DNA from: Segetibacter sp.
GTDB taxonomy: Bacteria > Bacteroidota > Bacteroidia > Chitinophagales > Chitinophagaceae
Assembly: GCA_028288485.1 (NCBI GenBank)
Contig: JAQBNO010000161.1
Coordinates: 1-64,000 of the forward strand
Direction: 5' to 3'
Length of the DNA stretch: 64,000 nt
In this document: positions 37,224 through 47,089 of the stretch, one piece after another
How the letters are laid out: every line of letters begins with the position of its first letter
Numbering within the stretch: the stretch's first letter is position 1
The notes under the pieces: generated by a model
The model's database searches: none
Told to the model about the DNA's origin: nothing
Seen by the model: the letters and a program-made list of their open reading frames with translations, nothing else
Position numbers and translations under genes: made by a program

Positions 37224-38021
37224 ATGATTAACAAAATTCGACGTATAAAAAATATACTAAAAGATTTAAATGCTGACCCTCACGCAGGCCCGTTTTCTTG
37301 TCCTGTATGTAAGAAAAATAATGTTGGTATGAATTCTTTTCCTGTATATTTTTTAAAAGAAGCTCATAAATACCAGTGCATTCAAAATATCTTCCTTACC
37401 GAGACAGTTAACTTTGAACACTATACCTGCAAAGCCTGTTTGGCTTCTGACCGGGATCGTTTATACGCTTTGTATCTCCGCGACTACTTTGAAAAAACAG
37501 AGAAAGTCGACTTTTTAGATATAGCTCCATCAACATCGCTTGGAAATTTCATTAAGGGTCATAAAAACGTAAATTATAGATCGGTAGATTTATATATGGA
37601 AGGTGTAACAGATAAAGCTGATGTTAGTGATTTACATATTTATAAAGACAATCAATTCGACTTTATTTTATGTTCTCATGTTCTCGAACATGTTCCGGAG
37701 GATGCAAAAGCAATTAAAGAGTTATACAGAGTTTTGAGTAAAACCGGAAGAGCGATACTTATGGTTCCTATAAACCTTGGTATAACAGAAACAATAGAGG
37801 ATCCATACTCTACTGATATTGCTAAAAATTGGAAATTCTTTGGACAAGGTGATCATGTAAGAGTATATTCAAGAAGCGATTATATTAAAAGATTGAAAGA
37901 TGGAGGATTTTACGTAGAGGAGCTTGATATCAAATATTTCGGAGCAGAAGTTTTTGAAAAGGCGGCTATAAATCCAACATCTGTATTATATGTAGGGCAT
38001 AAAAATGATCCCCGTAACTAA
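37224..38021 (+). CDS. SAM-dependent methyltransferase with N-terminal zinc-ribbon-like motif
   Basis: A 265-residue protein. A CPVC motif near residue 24 and CKAC near 72 form a possible Cys4 metal site, followed by the methyltransferase core with FLDIAPSTS (motif I-like) near 100 and SHVLEHVPED near 150. Likely a sugar methyltransferase of the polysaccharide cluster. Its stop overlaps the following aminotransferase start by 17 nt, so the genes are translationally coupled. Confidence 0.82.
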   Translation: MINKIRRIKNILKDLNADPHAGPFSCPVCKKNNVGMNSFPVYFLKEAHKYQCIQNIFLTETVNFEHYTCKACLASDRDRLYALYLRDYFEKTEKVDFLDIAPSTSLGNFIKGHKNVNYRSVDLYMEGVTDKADVSDLHIYKDNQFDFILCSHVLEHVPEDAKAIKELYRVLSKTGRAILMVPINLGITETIEDPYSTDIAKNWKFFGQGDHVRVYSRSDYIKRLKDGGFYVEELDIKYFGAEVFEKAAINPTSVLYVGHKNDPRN

Positions 38022-39093
38022 ACCATTTCTCCCCCCGCAGGAAGAATACGAAGCATACCTCAAAGGTATTTGGAAGCGGCAATGGCTCACCAACATGGGG
38101 CCGCTTGCCAGTGACCTCGAAATGAGGCTAAAAGAATATTTAAACGTTAAGCACCTATTGTTTTTAACAAATGGAACAGTGGCGCTGCAAATGGCTATTA
38201 AAGCGCTGAACCTGAAGGGAGAAATAATTACCACTCCTTTTTCATTTGTAGCAACTACCAGCAGTATCGTATGGGAAGGGTGTACACCAGTGTTTGTTGA
38301 TATAGATTCCCGTACCCTAAATATAGATGCTGCATTGATTGAAAATGCTATTACAGAAAAAACAACTGCCATTCTGGCTACGCATGTTTATGGTAACCCA
38401 TGCGATGTAGCAGCGATTGAAAATATTGCACAAAAACATAATTTAAAAGTTATTTATGATGGTGCTCACGCATTTGGAGTACAGGTAAACGGGCGCAGCA
38501 TTTTTGAATATGGCGACATTTCTGTTTGTAGTTTACACGCAACCAAGTTATACCACTCCATCGAGGGTGGTTTAATATTTACCAACGACGCGAATTTGCT
38601 TAAAAGGCTTGCCTTCATACGAAATTTTGGATTTAACGGACCTGAGGCGTTTGCGGAATTAGGCATTAACGGCAAGAATTCAGAGTTTCACGCTGCTATG
38701 GGGCTGGTAAATCTGAAATATGTAGACGATATCATACAAAGAAGGAAAGAACTGACAGAGCATTATCAAAGAAGGTTAGTTGCTGTTAAAGGTTCGATGC
38801 CGCTTTGGACGAAGGACGTTAAAAATAATTACGCTTACCTGCCTTTTGTTTTCCACGACGAAAGTTTAATGAAGAAGTGCATGGAGGTTTTGCAGGGGCA
38901 CGAAATATTTGGAAGACGATATTTCTATCCTTCACTAGGCACCTCATTGCCCTATCTGCCGCACACAACAATGCCGGTAACAGACGAATTAGCCCGAAGA
39001 GTATTGTGCCTGCCACTTTATTACGATTTGTCGCTCGAGGAAATTGATTTAATAACCCGGCTCATCCTGCGGGTTCAAAATAACCAGTCGTGA
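38005..39093 (+). CDS. DegT/DnrJ/EryC1 family sugar aminotransferase
   Basis: A 362-residue PLP enzyme with the catalytic lysine K181 in LHATKLYH and the EGG motif right after. It would transaminate a nucleotide-linked keto sugar, giving an amino sugar, as in FdtB, VioA or RffA-type enzymes. The GNAT and the acyl carrier protein, ketoreductase and ligase genes further downstream suggest the new amine is acylated. Overlaps both neighbours. Confidence 0.9.
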   Translation: MIPVTKPFLPPQEEYEAYLKGIWKRQWLTNMGPLASDLEMRLKEYLNVKHLLFLTNGTVALQMAIKALNLKGEIITTPFSFVATTSSIVWEGCTPVFVDIDSRTLNIDAALIENAITEKTTAILATHVYGNPCDVAAIENIAQKHNLKVIYDGAHAFGVQVNGRSIFEYGDISVCSLHATKLYHSIEGGLIFTNDANLLKRLAFIRNFGFNGPEAFAELGINGKNSEFHAAMGLVNLKYVDDIIQRRKELTEHYQRRLVAVKGSMPLWTKDVKNNYAYLPFVFHDESLMKKCMEVLQGHEIFGRRYFYPSLGTSLPYLPHTTMPVTDELARRVLCLPLYYDLSLEEIDLITRLILRVQNNQS

Positions 39094-39800
39094 AAGTAGG
39101 GATAATGCAACCTTACTTTTTTCCTTATCTGGGCTATTTCAGCCTGATTAAGCATGCCGATAAATGGATCGTGTTCGATCCGGTGCAGTTTATAAGACAT
39201 GGATGGATAGAGAGAAACAGGATTTTGAAACCTGGCGAAGGTTGGCAATATATTAGTGTTCCACTTCAAAAACATAACCGGGAAACATTAATCAGCGATA
39301 TAAGAATAAGAAACGAAGAAGATTGGAGAGGTAAAATTGTAAGACAGATAGAACATTACAAAAAGGCTCCTTTTTATAAACCAACGGTAGAAGTTTTACA
39401 ACAATGTTTAAATATAGATACCGATAGCATTACAGCACTTGATGCTCATTGTCTTAAATGCACCTGTGATTATTTAAGAATTCCTTTCAATTTCGAGGTG
39501 TTTACCGAAATGGATATAAAAATTGATCCCGTTAACGACCCCGGCGAATGGGCACTCTTCACTTCCAAATCTTTAAAAGCAAAAGAATATATTAACCCTC
39601 CGGGTGGAATAGAAATATTTGATAAAACTAAATTTGACAATGCCGGAATTAAGTTGAAGTTCTTAAAAATTAATCTTCGCGAATATTCTCAAAGGCGTAA
39701 AGCATTTGAGCCAGGTTTGTCTATTCTCGATGTGATGATGTTTAATAGTCCTGAAGAGATAAGCCGGATGTTGGATGATTATACGTTTATAGAAGCATGA
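39090..39800 (+). CDS. WbqC family protein
   Basis: A 236-residue protein that starts with the WbqC signature MQPYFFPYLGYF and contains KHADKWIVFDPVQF and RNRILKPG. The family is frequent in O-antigen clusters, usually next to aminotransferases, but its reaction is not established. The start is GTG, overlapping the preceding TGA by 4 nt. Confidence 0.88.
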   Translation: MKVGIMQPYFFPYLGYFSLIKHADKWIVFDPVQFIRHGWIERNRILKPGEGWQYISVPLQKHNRETLISDIRIRNEEDWRGKIVRQIEHYKKAPFYKPTVEVLQQCLNIDTDSITALDAHCLKCTCDYLRIPFNFEVFTEMDIKIDPVNDPGEWALFTSKSLKAKEYINPPGGIEIFDKTKFDNAGIKLKFLKINLREYSQRRKAFEPGLSILDVMMFNSPEEISRMLDDYTFIEA

Positions 39801-40774
39801 AGGAAATCGGGGGATACTTTGGGTTAGAGTTGGAGAGTGGGAAAGAAATTTTTCACGATACGCCTTATCATTTTAAAAGCGGGAGATCTTCTTTAAGCTT
39901 CATACTGCAACACCAGCAACCTAAAAAGGTATATGTTCCCTTTTATACTTGTGATGCATTATTAGAACCCTTCATCGAAAACAACATCAGTTATTCGTTC
40001 TATTCGATTAACGAAGCGTTCGAAATAGTTGACCTGCCCCAGGTTGAAAAAGGCGAGCTCATTGTTTATGTGAACTATTACGATTTGAAACGTAAGTACG
40101 TTGAATACCTTTCGGATCTATTTAAAGACAAATTGGTCGTTGACTGTACTCAATCGTACTTTGTAAAAGGAAATAATACATCATGGTTTTTTAACTCTGC
40201 AAGAAAGTTTTTTGGTGTTCCTGATGGCTCTGACTTGTATATTCCCGACGGGAAAAGTCTTTACGAGGAATATGAACAGTTAAGTGTTAATGAAAGTTAC
40301 CTGGTCGACCATTTGCTTTTAAGGTTTAATGGCCACACTCAAAAAGGATACGATTTTTTTAAGCAAAATGAGGTTCTGAATAATAGTGATATTTGTAAGA
40401 TGTCACTATTAAGTACTTCCTTACTTTCCAGGGTTGATTTTTCAAACTCCATCCAGGTAAGAGAGAACAATTTTCGATACTTGCACATGGCATTAAAAAA
40501 TTCAAACTTGTTAGCGTTAAGTTTGACCGAAAAGACAGTCTCTAATTTTTACCCCTACTTACCTTCTCAATACATTGGAAAAGAAGTGTTTTGGAATAAT
40601 AAGGTTTTTGTTCCGATTCTATGGGAAGATTGCATAAAAAGGAATATGGCCAGCGACTTTAATTACGAAAGTACTTTATGTAAGAAGTTAATACCCATAC
40701 CTATTGACCACAGATACGGTTTGGATGATATGCAAACGATCGTGAAAATTATGTCCACATATGGAAGCATCTAA
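39797..40774 (+). CDS. PLP-dependent aminotransferase-like protein, divergent
   Basis: A 325-residue protein without a clear named family. The layout is that of a fold-type I PLP enzyme: GRSSLSFIL, VYVPFYTCDALLEPF, then VVDCTQS with D116 in the place of the PLP-ring aspartate, and SARKFFGVPDG with K137 where the Schiff-base lysine would be. It is shorter than DegT proteins. It overlaps the WbqC start and the GNAT start (ATGA and 14 nt). It may be a second aminotransferase or a non-catalytic partner. Confidence 0.65.
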   Translation: MKEIGGYFGLELESGKEIFHDTPYHFKSGRSSLSFILQHQQPKKVYVPFYTCDALLEPFIENNISYSFYSINEAFEIVDLPQVEKGELIVYVNYYDLKRKYVEYLSDLFKDKLVVDCTQSYFVKGNNTSWFFNSARKFFGVPDGSDLYIPDGKSLYEEYEQLSVNESYLVDHLLLRFNGHTQKGYDFFKQNEVLNNSDICKMSLLSTSLLSRVDFSNSIQVRENNFRYLHMALKNSNLLALSLTEKTVSNFYPYLPSQYIGKEVFWNNKVFVPILWEDCIKRNMASDFNYESTLCKKLIPIPIDHRYGLDDMQTIVKIMSTYGSI

Positions 40775-41306
40775 ATTGAAAGTATATCTAAGAGCCTTTG
40801 AAAGCGCTGATCTCACTTTACTGAATGAGTGGCATAACGATGAAGAAATAAACTCATTAACAGGGGGAAGAAAACATTTTGTATCGTCGGAATATGATAA
40901 GAAGTGGCTGGAGGATAAAATGCTCAATAATACAAAACAGCTTTATTGGGCTATTTGTGAAACAGCCACCCGGAATATGGTAGGTTATACAAGTTTAAAC
41001 GATATCGACTTTGTAAACCGAAAAGCATTCATGGGTGGCTTGGTCATAGGCGATAAAGCAACAAGAAGCAAAGGGTATGCAACTAAAGCTGCTATTTTAC
41101 TATTGAATTATGGATTTTATGAGTTGGGTTTAAACAAGATTTACGCTACTTGTTTAAGTGAACATAAGACAGTTGTTCTAACTTTTCTGATGTTAGGGTT
41201 TAAAAGGGATGGTATACTAAGGCAAGATGTTTTCAAAGGAAACAAGTTTCGCGACGTTATAATGGTTTCGTTATTAAAGGAAGAGTATGAAAAGAATAGC
41301 TTTTAA
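40761..41306 (+). CDS. GNAT acetyltransferase (RimJ/RimL-like)
   Basis: A 181-residue GNAT protein with RAFESADLTLLNEWHND near the N-terminus and GDKATRSKGYATKAAILLL forming the acyl-CoA-binding motif (R/QxxGxG/A) near 100. In this position a sugar N-acyltransferase using acetyl-CoA, or possibly an acyl-ACP, is the best guess. Confidence 0.85.
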   Translation: MEASKLKVYLRAFESADLTLLNEWHNDEEINSLTGGRKHFVSSEYDKKWLEDKMLNNTKQLYWAICETATRNMVGYTSLNDIDFVNRKAFMGGLVIGDKATRSKGYATKAAILLLNYGFYELGLNKIYATCLSEHKTVVLTFLMLGFKRDGILRQDVFKGNKFRDVIMVSLLKEEYEKNSF

Positions 41307-41372
41307 GAAATATATCGGCATCCTAAAATATTTATGCATAAAAAATGCATGTTTATAAAAACTACAGATAAT

Positions 41373-41663
41373 ATGATCACGAAAGACGAGATTATTGAAA
41401 TAATATTTAATAGCATTGATGAGATTAATGAACAAAACAGAAGTTCAATTCCCAAAGAAGCAAGTACTACATTGTTTGGATCACAAAGCGAATTAGACTC
41501 TCTCGGATTGGTTCACCTAATTACATCAATAGAAGAAAAAACGGAAGAAGCTACAGGAAAAAACATTACTATAGCCGATGAAAAAGCTATGTCTTTAAGC
41601 TATAGCCCATTTAAAACTGTTGAAACTTTAGCTAATTACATTAAAACATTAGTTGATGCCTGA
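41373..41663 (+). CDS. Acyl carrier protein
   Basis: A 96-residue acidic four-helix carrier. The phosphopantetheine attachment serine is S43 in SELDSLGLV. The start ATG 41373 is preferred to 41334 because the upstream 13 residues lack similarity. It is coupled by an 8 nt overlap to the ketoreductase. Confidence 0.85.
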   Translation: MITKDEIIEIIFNSIDEINEQNRSSIPKEASTTLFGSQSELDSLGLVHLITSIEEKTEEATGKNITIADEKAMSLSYSPFKTVETLANYIKTLVDA

Positions 41664-42369
41664 TCAAACGTCGCATAAACCTGTAATGCTCATCACCGGT
41701 ACCCGTAAGGGAATTGGAAACTACCTTGCCAATTATTATTTAAACAAAGGTTTTATCGTAATAGGCTGTAGCCGTGGTGAATTAGACTTGAAAAGTGAGA
41801 ATTATATACACTACTGTCTCGATGTTGCAGATGAGAATAAAGTAAAAAACATTTTCAGAGATTTAAAAAGAGATTTTGGACGGTTAGATGTCTTAATAAA
41901 TAATGCTGGAATTGCGTCCATGAATCATTCGATGTTAACGCCCTTATCCACCGTAAAAAAAATATTCGATACCAATGTTACCGGAACTTTTTTGTTTAGC
42001 CGTGAGGCTGCTAAAATAATGAGGAAAAGTACAGGCGGAAGAATAGTTAATCTTACGTCGGTAGCTGTGCCATTAAAATTAGCTGGTGAAGCAATTTATG
42101 CTGCATCGAAAGCAGCAGTAAATAATTTAACCCAAATTCTTGCAGCAGAATTTGCGGATTTTGGTATAACGGTAAACGCTATCGGCGCAACACCTTTAAG
42201 AACAGACCTCATTAAAAATGTACCTGAAGAAAAAATAGCAAAACTTATTTCAAAATTATCAATTAAACGTTTGGGAGAATTTGAGGATGTTGTAAACGCT
42301 GTAGAATTTTTCATTAAACCGGAAAGTAATTATATTACTGGCCAGATTTTATATTTTGGAGGAGTTTAG
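41656..42369 (+). CDS. SDR 3-oxoacyl-ACP reductase-like (FabG family)
   Basis: A 237-residue classical SDR. NAD(P)-binding TGTRKGIG is near residue 14, NNAG near 87, and the catalytic triad is serine in NLTSVAV and YAASK. Together with the adjacent carrier protein it probably reduces a 3-ketoacyl-ACP to a 3-hydroxyacyl-ACP for a glycan decoration. ATG 41656 overlaps the carrier protein stop. Confidence 0.88.
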   Translation: MPDQTSHKPVMLITGTRKGIGNYLANYYLNKGFIVIGCSRGELDLKSENYIHYCLDVADENKVKNIFRDLKRDFGRLDVLINNAGIASMNHSMLTPLSTVKKIFDTNVTGTFLFSREAAKIMRKSTGGRIVNLTSVAVPLKLAGEAIYAASKAAVNNLTQILAAEFADFGITVNAIGATPLRTDLIKNVPEEKIAKLISKLSIKRLGEFEDVVNAVEFFIKPESNYITGQILYFGGV

Positions 42370-42627
42370 ATAAGAACGTTTAATATCACCTCCACTGTTT
42401 CTCTTTCAACCTTGTATAACGGCAGGTCTCCAAATAATATTAAAATTCTCAGCCGGTGCCTTCGCCAATATGAAGCAGTTAATAGGTTATAGTGACCAAC
42501 TATTAACTTTTAACGTTACTCCATTAGCTTTTATAACATCTTTGTTCCGAAATCCGTGCTTCCCGATCCGCAGTAAAGATATGTTGACCAATTCTTCTAA
42601 ATCTTCAAAACAACAAGCAAATCTTTA

Positions 42628-43962
42628 ATGAGTTTCCTGTTAGAAAAGTTTGAGGAATACGCTGAACTCCCCGCTATTATATTTCTAGGGAAGACCTTTA
42701 ATTATCGTGACCTCCTGGTTAAATATGCGGAGGCAGAAGAATTTATAGGTGATAAAAACATTAAGGAAGGCGAAGTGGTTTCTCTTACCAGCGATTTTAC
42801 TCCTAATACTATTGCCTTAATATTAGCCCTTGTTAACAATAATAATATTATAGTTCCTTTTACGTATTCGTTAAAAGAAACGGAAGAGATAAAATTTGAC
42901 ATTGCAAAGGTTCAAAAAAGCATTTTTGTAAATGCAGATGATTGCTATACTCTTGAAGAAAAGGGTGGAACCGGGGAGCATGAATTATACGCAACGATCA
43001 GGGGGAGAAACAATCCGGGTTTAGTATTATTTACATCCGGAACCTCAGGCTTTCCTAAAGGAGCTGTTCACGATTTTTCCAAGTTGTTAGAGAAATTTAA
43101 AACAGTCCGTAGATCAATGCGAACAGTTAATTTTCTCCTATTTGATCACTGGGGCGGCTTGAATACTATGTTTCATACACTTTCAAACGGGGGCGCGGTG
43201 CTCACGCTAAAAGACAGGCGACCTCAACCGGTATGTGCGTTTATTGAAAAGCATAAAATTGAACTACTTCCGGCATCACCTACTTTTCTCAATTTGTTAT
43301 TAATGAGCGAAGAGTACAGGAACTACGATTTAAGTAGTCTTCAAGTTATTTCGTATGGTACTGAACCAATGCCGTCATCGACGTTAGAAAGGCTTAAAAA
43401 AGTCTTTCCCACTGTTAAACTACAGCAAACTTACGGGTTGATAGAGTTGGGCGTTCTACGTTCAAAATCGAAGAGTGACGATTCCCTCTGGGTAAAAATT
43501 GGGGGCGAGGGTTACCAGACAAGGATTATAGATAACCTTCTCGAGATAAAAGCAGAATCTGCAATGTTAGGGTATTTAAATGCGCCTTCACCTTTTACCC
43601 AAGACGGATGGTTTAGGACAAATGACGAGGTTGAAGTTGACGGTGAATACATTAAAATACTGGGTAGGAAATCGGAAATTATAAATGTTGGAGGAGAGAA
43701 GGTATATCCCGCTGAAGTGGAAAGTGTAATACAGGAAATAAACAACGTGGCTGAAGTGACCGTTTATGCTGAAAAAAACCCGATTATGGGCAATATTGTT
43801 TGTGCAAAAGTGAGGCTTATTGAAGAAGAAGATAAGAAAGCTTTTACAGTAAGATTAAAAAGCTATTGCAATCAAAAACTGGCCTCATTTAAAGTGCCTG
43901 TAAAAGTGTCAATTGAAAATGAGCAGCAATATAACGAAAGGTTCAAAAAGAAGAGAGTATAA
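42628..43962 (+). CDS. Acyl-CoA/acyl-ACP synthetase (AMP-binding)
   Basis: A 444-residue ANL-superfamily adenylating enzyme with the P-loop-like LFTSGTSGFPKG near 138, QQTYGLIELG near 275, and the A8 motif GRKSEIINVGGEKVYPAEVE near 350. It probably activates a carboxylate and loads it onto the carrier protein at 41373. The C-terminal lysine region (FKKKR) is present. Its stop overlaps the next start by 1 nt. Confidence 0.9.
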   Translation: MSFLLEKFEEYAELPAIIFLGKTFNYRDLLVKYAEAEEFIGDKNIKEGEVVSLTSDFTPNTIALILALVNNNNIIVPFTYSLKETEEIKFDIAKVQKSIFVNADDCYTLEEKGGTGEHELYATIRGRNNPGLVLFTSGTSGFPKGAVHDFSKLLEKFKTVRRSMRTVNFLLFDHWGGLNTMFHTLSNGGAVLTLKDRRPQPVCAFIEKHKIELLPASPTFLNLLLMSEEYRNYDLSSLQVISYGTEPMPSSTLERLKKVFPTVKLQQTYGLIELGVLRSKSKSDDSLWVKIGGEGYQTRIIDNLLEIKAESAMLGYLNAPSPFTQDGWFRTNDEVEVDGEYIKILGRKSEIINVGGEKVYPAEVESVIQEINNVAEVTVYAEKNPIMGNIVCAKVRLIEEEDKKAFTVRLKSYCNQKLASFKVPVKVSIENEQQYNERFKKKRV

Positions 43963-44969
43963 TGCACCCTTACCATAAAGAAGAAGTTCCGTTGGTTTCG
44001 GTGTGGATGATAACATACAATCACGAAAAGTACATAAGGCAGAGTCTTGAAAGTGTGGTCTCTCAAAAAACCAATTTTAAATTTGAGGTGATCATTGGTG
44101 AGGATTGTTCAACGGATGGGACGTGTGCTATAGTTAAAGAATTTGCGGATAAGTATCCAGATATAATAAAACCTGTTTACCAGGAAAAAAATGTTGGTGC
44201 TATGAGAAATGCATACGAGTTCTGCTATCCGAAATTAAAAGGTAAATATGTAGCATGTATAGAAGGTGATGACTATTGGACTGATAAGAATAAACTACAA
44301 ACACAGGTCAACTTTTTAGAAACTCATCCCGATTACAGCATTTGTTTTCATAGTGTGTACGAATTGAAAAATGAGAAAACATCTTTATTACAGATAAGCC
44401 CCAACGAACAAACGTACTCAATTGAAGATCTGTCAAAAGAGAACCTGATTAATACAGCCTCCGTTTTGTTCAGAAATAATCCGGTTTCGAAATGGCCAGA
44501 TTGGTTTATGGGGTCTTATATAGCAGATTATTTTTTACACTTGCTCAATGCAAGATTTGGTAAAATAAAATATTTGCCGACGCCGATGTCTGTTTACAGG
44601 ATACATTCCGCAGGGGTTTACGGGGGTAAAAGCTTTAAATTTAGAGCAGAAAAATTATTGGTATTGTTTAAAGACCTAATTAAAGAATTTTCTGATATCG
44701 AAGCAGTGAACGAAAATCTACGTTATCAATATGCTTTCAATGCTGCTTCCCTGGCGGAAGTTTCTATAAGAGAAGGGAACCGGGATGAATATGTAAAATA
44801 TCTTGGTTCTGCATTTTCTGTATCCGAAAAATTTCTGAATAAGTGGCTACTCGATACATATGATAAAAACCAGGAAGTAACCAGCTCTCGAGCGCTACGT
44901 GCAGGCAAAGTGCTTTTATACCCCTTCCGAAAAATCAAGGGGTTATTAACTCGTAACTTCCTTAGCTAG
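43962..44969 (+). CDS. Glycosyltransferase family 2
   Basis: A 335-residue GT-A transferase with VSVWMITYNHEKYIRQSLESV at the N-terminus (split here as VSVWMITYNH and the ESV segment) and donor-binding IEGDDYWTD near 103. It transfers one sugar of the repeat unit. Donor unknown. Confidence 0.88.
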   Translation: MHPYHKEEVPLVSVWMITYNHEKYIRQSLESVVSQKTNFKFEVIIGEDCSTDGTCAIVKEFADKYPDIIKPVYQEKNVGAMRNAYEFCYPKLKGKYVACIEGDDYWTDKNKLQTQVNFLETHPDYSICFHSVYELKNEKTSLLQISPNEQTYSIEDLSKENLINTASVLFRNNPVSKWPDWFMGSYIADYFLHLLNARFGKIKYLPTPMSVYRIHSAGVYGGKSFKFRAEKLLVLFKDLIKEFSDIEAVNENLRYQYAFNAASLAEVSIREGNRDEYVKYLGSAFSVSEKFLNKWLLDTYDKNQEVTSSRALRAGKVLLYPFRKIKGLLTRNFLS

Positions 44970-44979
44970 CCATCCAATT

Positions 44980-45891
44980 ATGAAAAAGGATAAGGTAACA
45001 TTTATTTTAATTGGAGCAGCGGGTTTTTTGGGATCAGCATTTTCCAATTACCTTTTGCAAAATAAGTATAAAGTATATAAGATTTTACGGGGACAGATAT
45101 CGGGAATAGATTCAGATTTTCATTTAATCGCAGAATTATTGAAAATTGATGATGAAAAACTCATAGTTGTAGATTTTGCTTATACTTCTGTTCCAAATTC
45201 AAGCTCCAAAGATCCTGTAAGAGACTATTCTGAGAATCTGTATAATGTTATTCGTCATCTTGAATTTGTAAAGCAACTACCCAATGCCACATATATATAC
45301 ATTTCCTCTGGTGGAACAGTTTACGGAAATCCTGGTAAGCACGAACCAATAAAGGAAACTTACACCAACAATCCTCTTTCGCCTTATGGTATCACAAAAC
45401 TTGCTTGCGAAAAGTATGTTCTAATGTATAAGGAAAATTTCGGTCTTGACGTAAAAATTGTTAGGGCGTCAAATATTTATGGGCCGGGACAAAGACCGTT
45501 CAGAGGGCAGGGAATCATAGCTACTGCAATAGCAAAGGCTTTAGTAAATGATACTATCCAGATATTTGGTGATGGATCGCAGGTGAGAGATTATTTGTAT
45601 ATAGAAGATTTTTGTAGAGTTTTATACGATGTAGTTGAATTTGGTGAAAATGGAACTATCTATAATACAGGTTCAGGAATGGGACATACTATAAAGTCAG
45701 TTTTAGAAAATATAGAAAGGGTGTTAGGCAACACGCTTTCGGTTATGTACTTACCCTCACGATCTTTTGATGTGCGCTACAACGTTTTGGATTCGTCAAA
45801 AGTTTCTATATTAAATAATTGGTCGCCCGCTATAACATTAAAGGAAGGGATAAGTACTACGTTAGAATGGATAAGAGATTTAAAGACGTAG
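44980..45891 (+). CDS. NAD-dependent sugar epimerase/dehydratase (GalE/WcaG-like SDR)
   Basis: A 303-residue extended SDR with GAAGFLGS near residue 12, serine in YISSGGTVYG and active-site YGITK near 134. It modifies a nucleotide sugar (epimerase or reductase); it is closest in layout to GDP-fucose-synthase or UDP-glucose 4-epimerase-like enzymes. It lies 10 nt behind the GT2 gene. Confidence 0.85.
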   Translation: MKKDKVTFILIGAAGFLGSAFSNYLLQNKYKVYKILRGQISGIDSDFHLIAELLKIDDEKLIVVDFAYTSVPNSSSKDPVRDYSENLYNVIRHLEFVKQLPNATYIYISSGGTVYGNPGKHEPIKETYTNNPLSPYGITKLACEKYVLMYKENFGLDVKIVRASNIYGPGQRPFRGQGIIATAIAKALVNDTIQIFGDGSQVRDYLYIEDFCRVLYDVVEFGENGTIYNTGSGMGHTIKSVLENIERVLGNTLSVMYLPSRSFDVRYNVLDSSKVSILNNWSPAITLKEGISTTLEWIRDLKT

Positions 45892-46049
45892 GCCATTAAA
45901 AACCCGGAAAGGGCCGCAGTCAATCGAGGTACATTTAATGATCCTCTATCCACTTTTTATCAATTGAATTTATATTACTAACTGTTTTTATACCCAACTT
46001 CAGTCTCGAAACTTTATTTACGGTATGAGTAATTTCATCGATTTAATTA

Positions 46050-47048
46050 ATGAAATTATTAAAAAAAGAAAGTGAGTCTTTCCGCATGGATAATAATATT
46101 AAAGAAAATCCAAACAATATTCATGTTGCATTAGCCTTTGATAACAATTACATTGTTCATATCTATGCTATGATAACCTCTGTTTTTCATAATAACAGAA
46201 ACAATAAAATAATATTTCATACGATCGCTACGGGTATTAGCGACAATGAAAAATCTAAACTTAATACCTATGCAAAAGATAATAATGCTGAAATTATCTT
46301 TTATGACATAAGCCAAGCTTTACTAAAAGCAAATATTGAAATTCCTGCTGATTCCTATTTTACCGTTGCAACATTTTATCGTTTGTTTTTCTCTTCGTTG
46401 CTCGATCCTGCAATTAAAAAGCTTTTGTACATCGATCCTGATACAATTGTAATTGGAGACTTGAGAGAGCTTTATAAGACTGATATTGGAGATTTCCCTA
46501 TTGCAGCAATCCCCGATCCTTATTTTGAAACACGGGAGGAATTGGGCATAAAAGAAAAAGGTAAGTACTTTAATGCAGGAGTTATGTTGATCGATTTGAA
46601 AAATTGGCGAGAACAAAAGGTTTCAGAAAATGTATTAACGTATGTAAGAATGTATCCGGACAGGGTGCCATATTTAGATCAGGATGGATTGAATGCTACT
46701 TTAATAAATAGATGGCTGATGCTTGATAATAAATTTAATTTTACAAGTAGCGACGTGAAACTGCAAATTCCTGCAAAAGAATTGATAAAAAATAAAGTTA
46801 TTATCCACTATACCTCGTCAAGAAAGCCCTGGAATGCATTAACCAGGAATAAGCTGCGCTACCTATATCATTATTATTTAAAAATGTCTCCGAAATCTAA
46901 CGAAAAAAACTACGTTGATTTTGCATGGAACATCAAAAGCATATGGGCATTTATACGTATCAGGATAAAAGAATTTTATTTTGACCACAGGATTGATAAA
47001 ATGTTCCCTGTAAAAAAATGGATTGATTCAAGTGATATCTATTATTGA
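46050..47048 (+). CDS. Glycosyltransferase family 8 (paralogue 1)
   Basis: A 332-residue GT-A retaining transferase of the RfaJ/LgtC group, with the DxD motif YIDPDTIVIG near 130, YFNAGVMLIDL near 176, and IIHYTSSRKPW near 250 closing the donor site. A second start at ATG 46086 is possible. It is similar over its whole length to the gene at 53182, including the C-terminal KEFYFDHRIDK stretch. Confidence 0.9.
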   Translation: MKLLKKESESFRMDNNIKENPNNIHVALAFDNNYIVHIYAMITSVFHNNRNNKIIFHTIATGISDNEKSKLNTYAKDNNAEIIFYDISQALLKANIEIPADSYFTVATFYRLFFSSLLDPAIKKLLYIDPDTIVIGDLRELYKTDIGDFPIAAIPDPYFETREELGIKEKGKYFNAGVMLIDLKNWREQKVSENVLTYVRMYPDRVPYLDQDGLNATLINRWLMLDNKFNFTSSDVKLQIPAKELIKNKVIIHYTSSRKPWNALTRNKLRYLYHYYLKMSPKSNEKNYVDFAWNIKSIWAFIRIRIKEFYFDHRIDKMFPVKKWIDSSDIYY

Positions 47049-47089
47049 ATCTATTGTACGCGTCTTTTGGATAATTGCTAAAATTCTTA

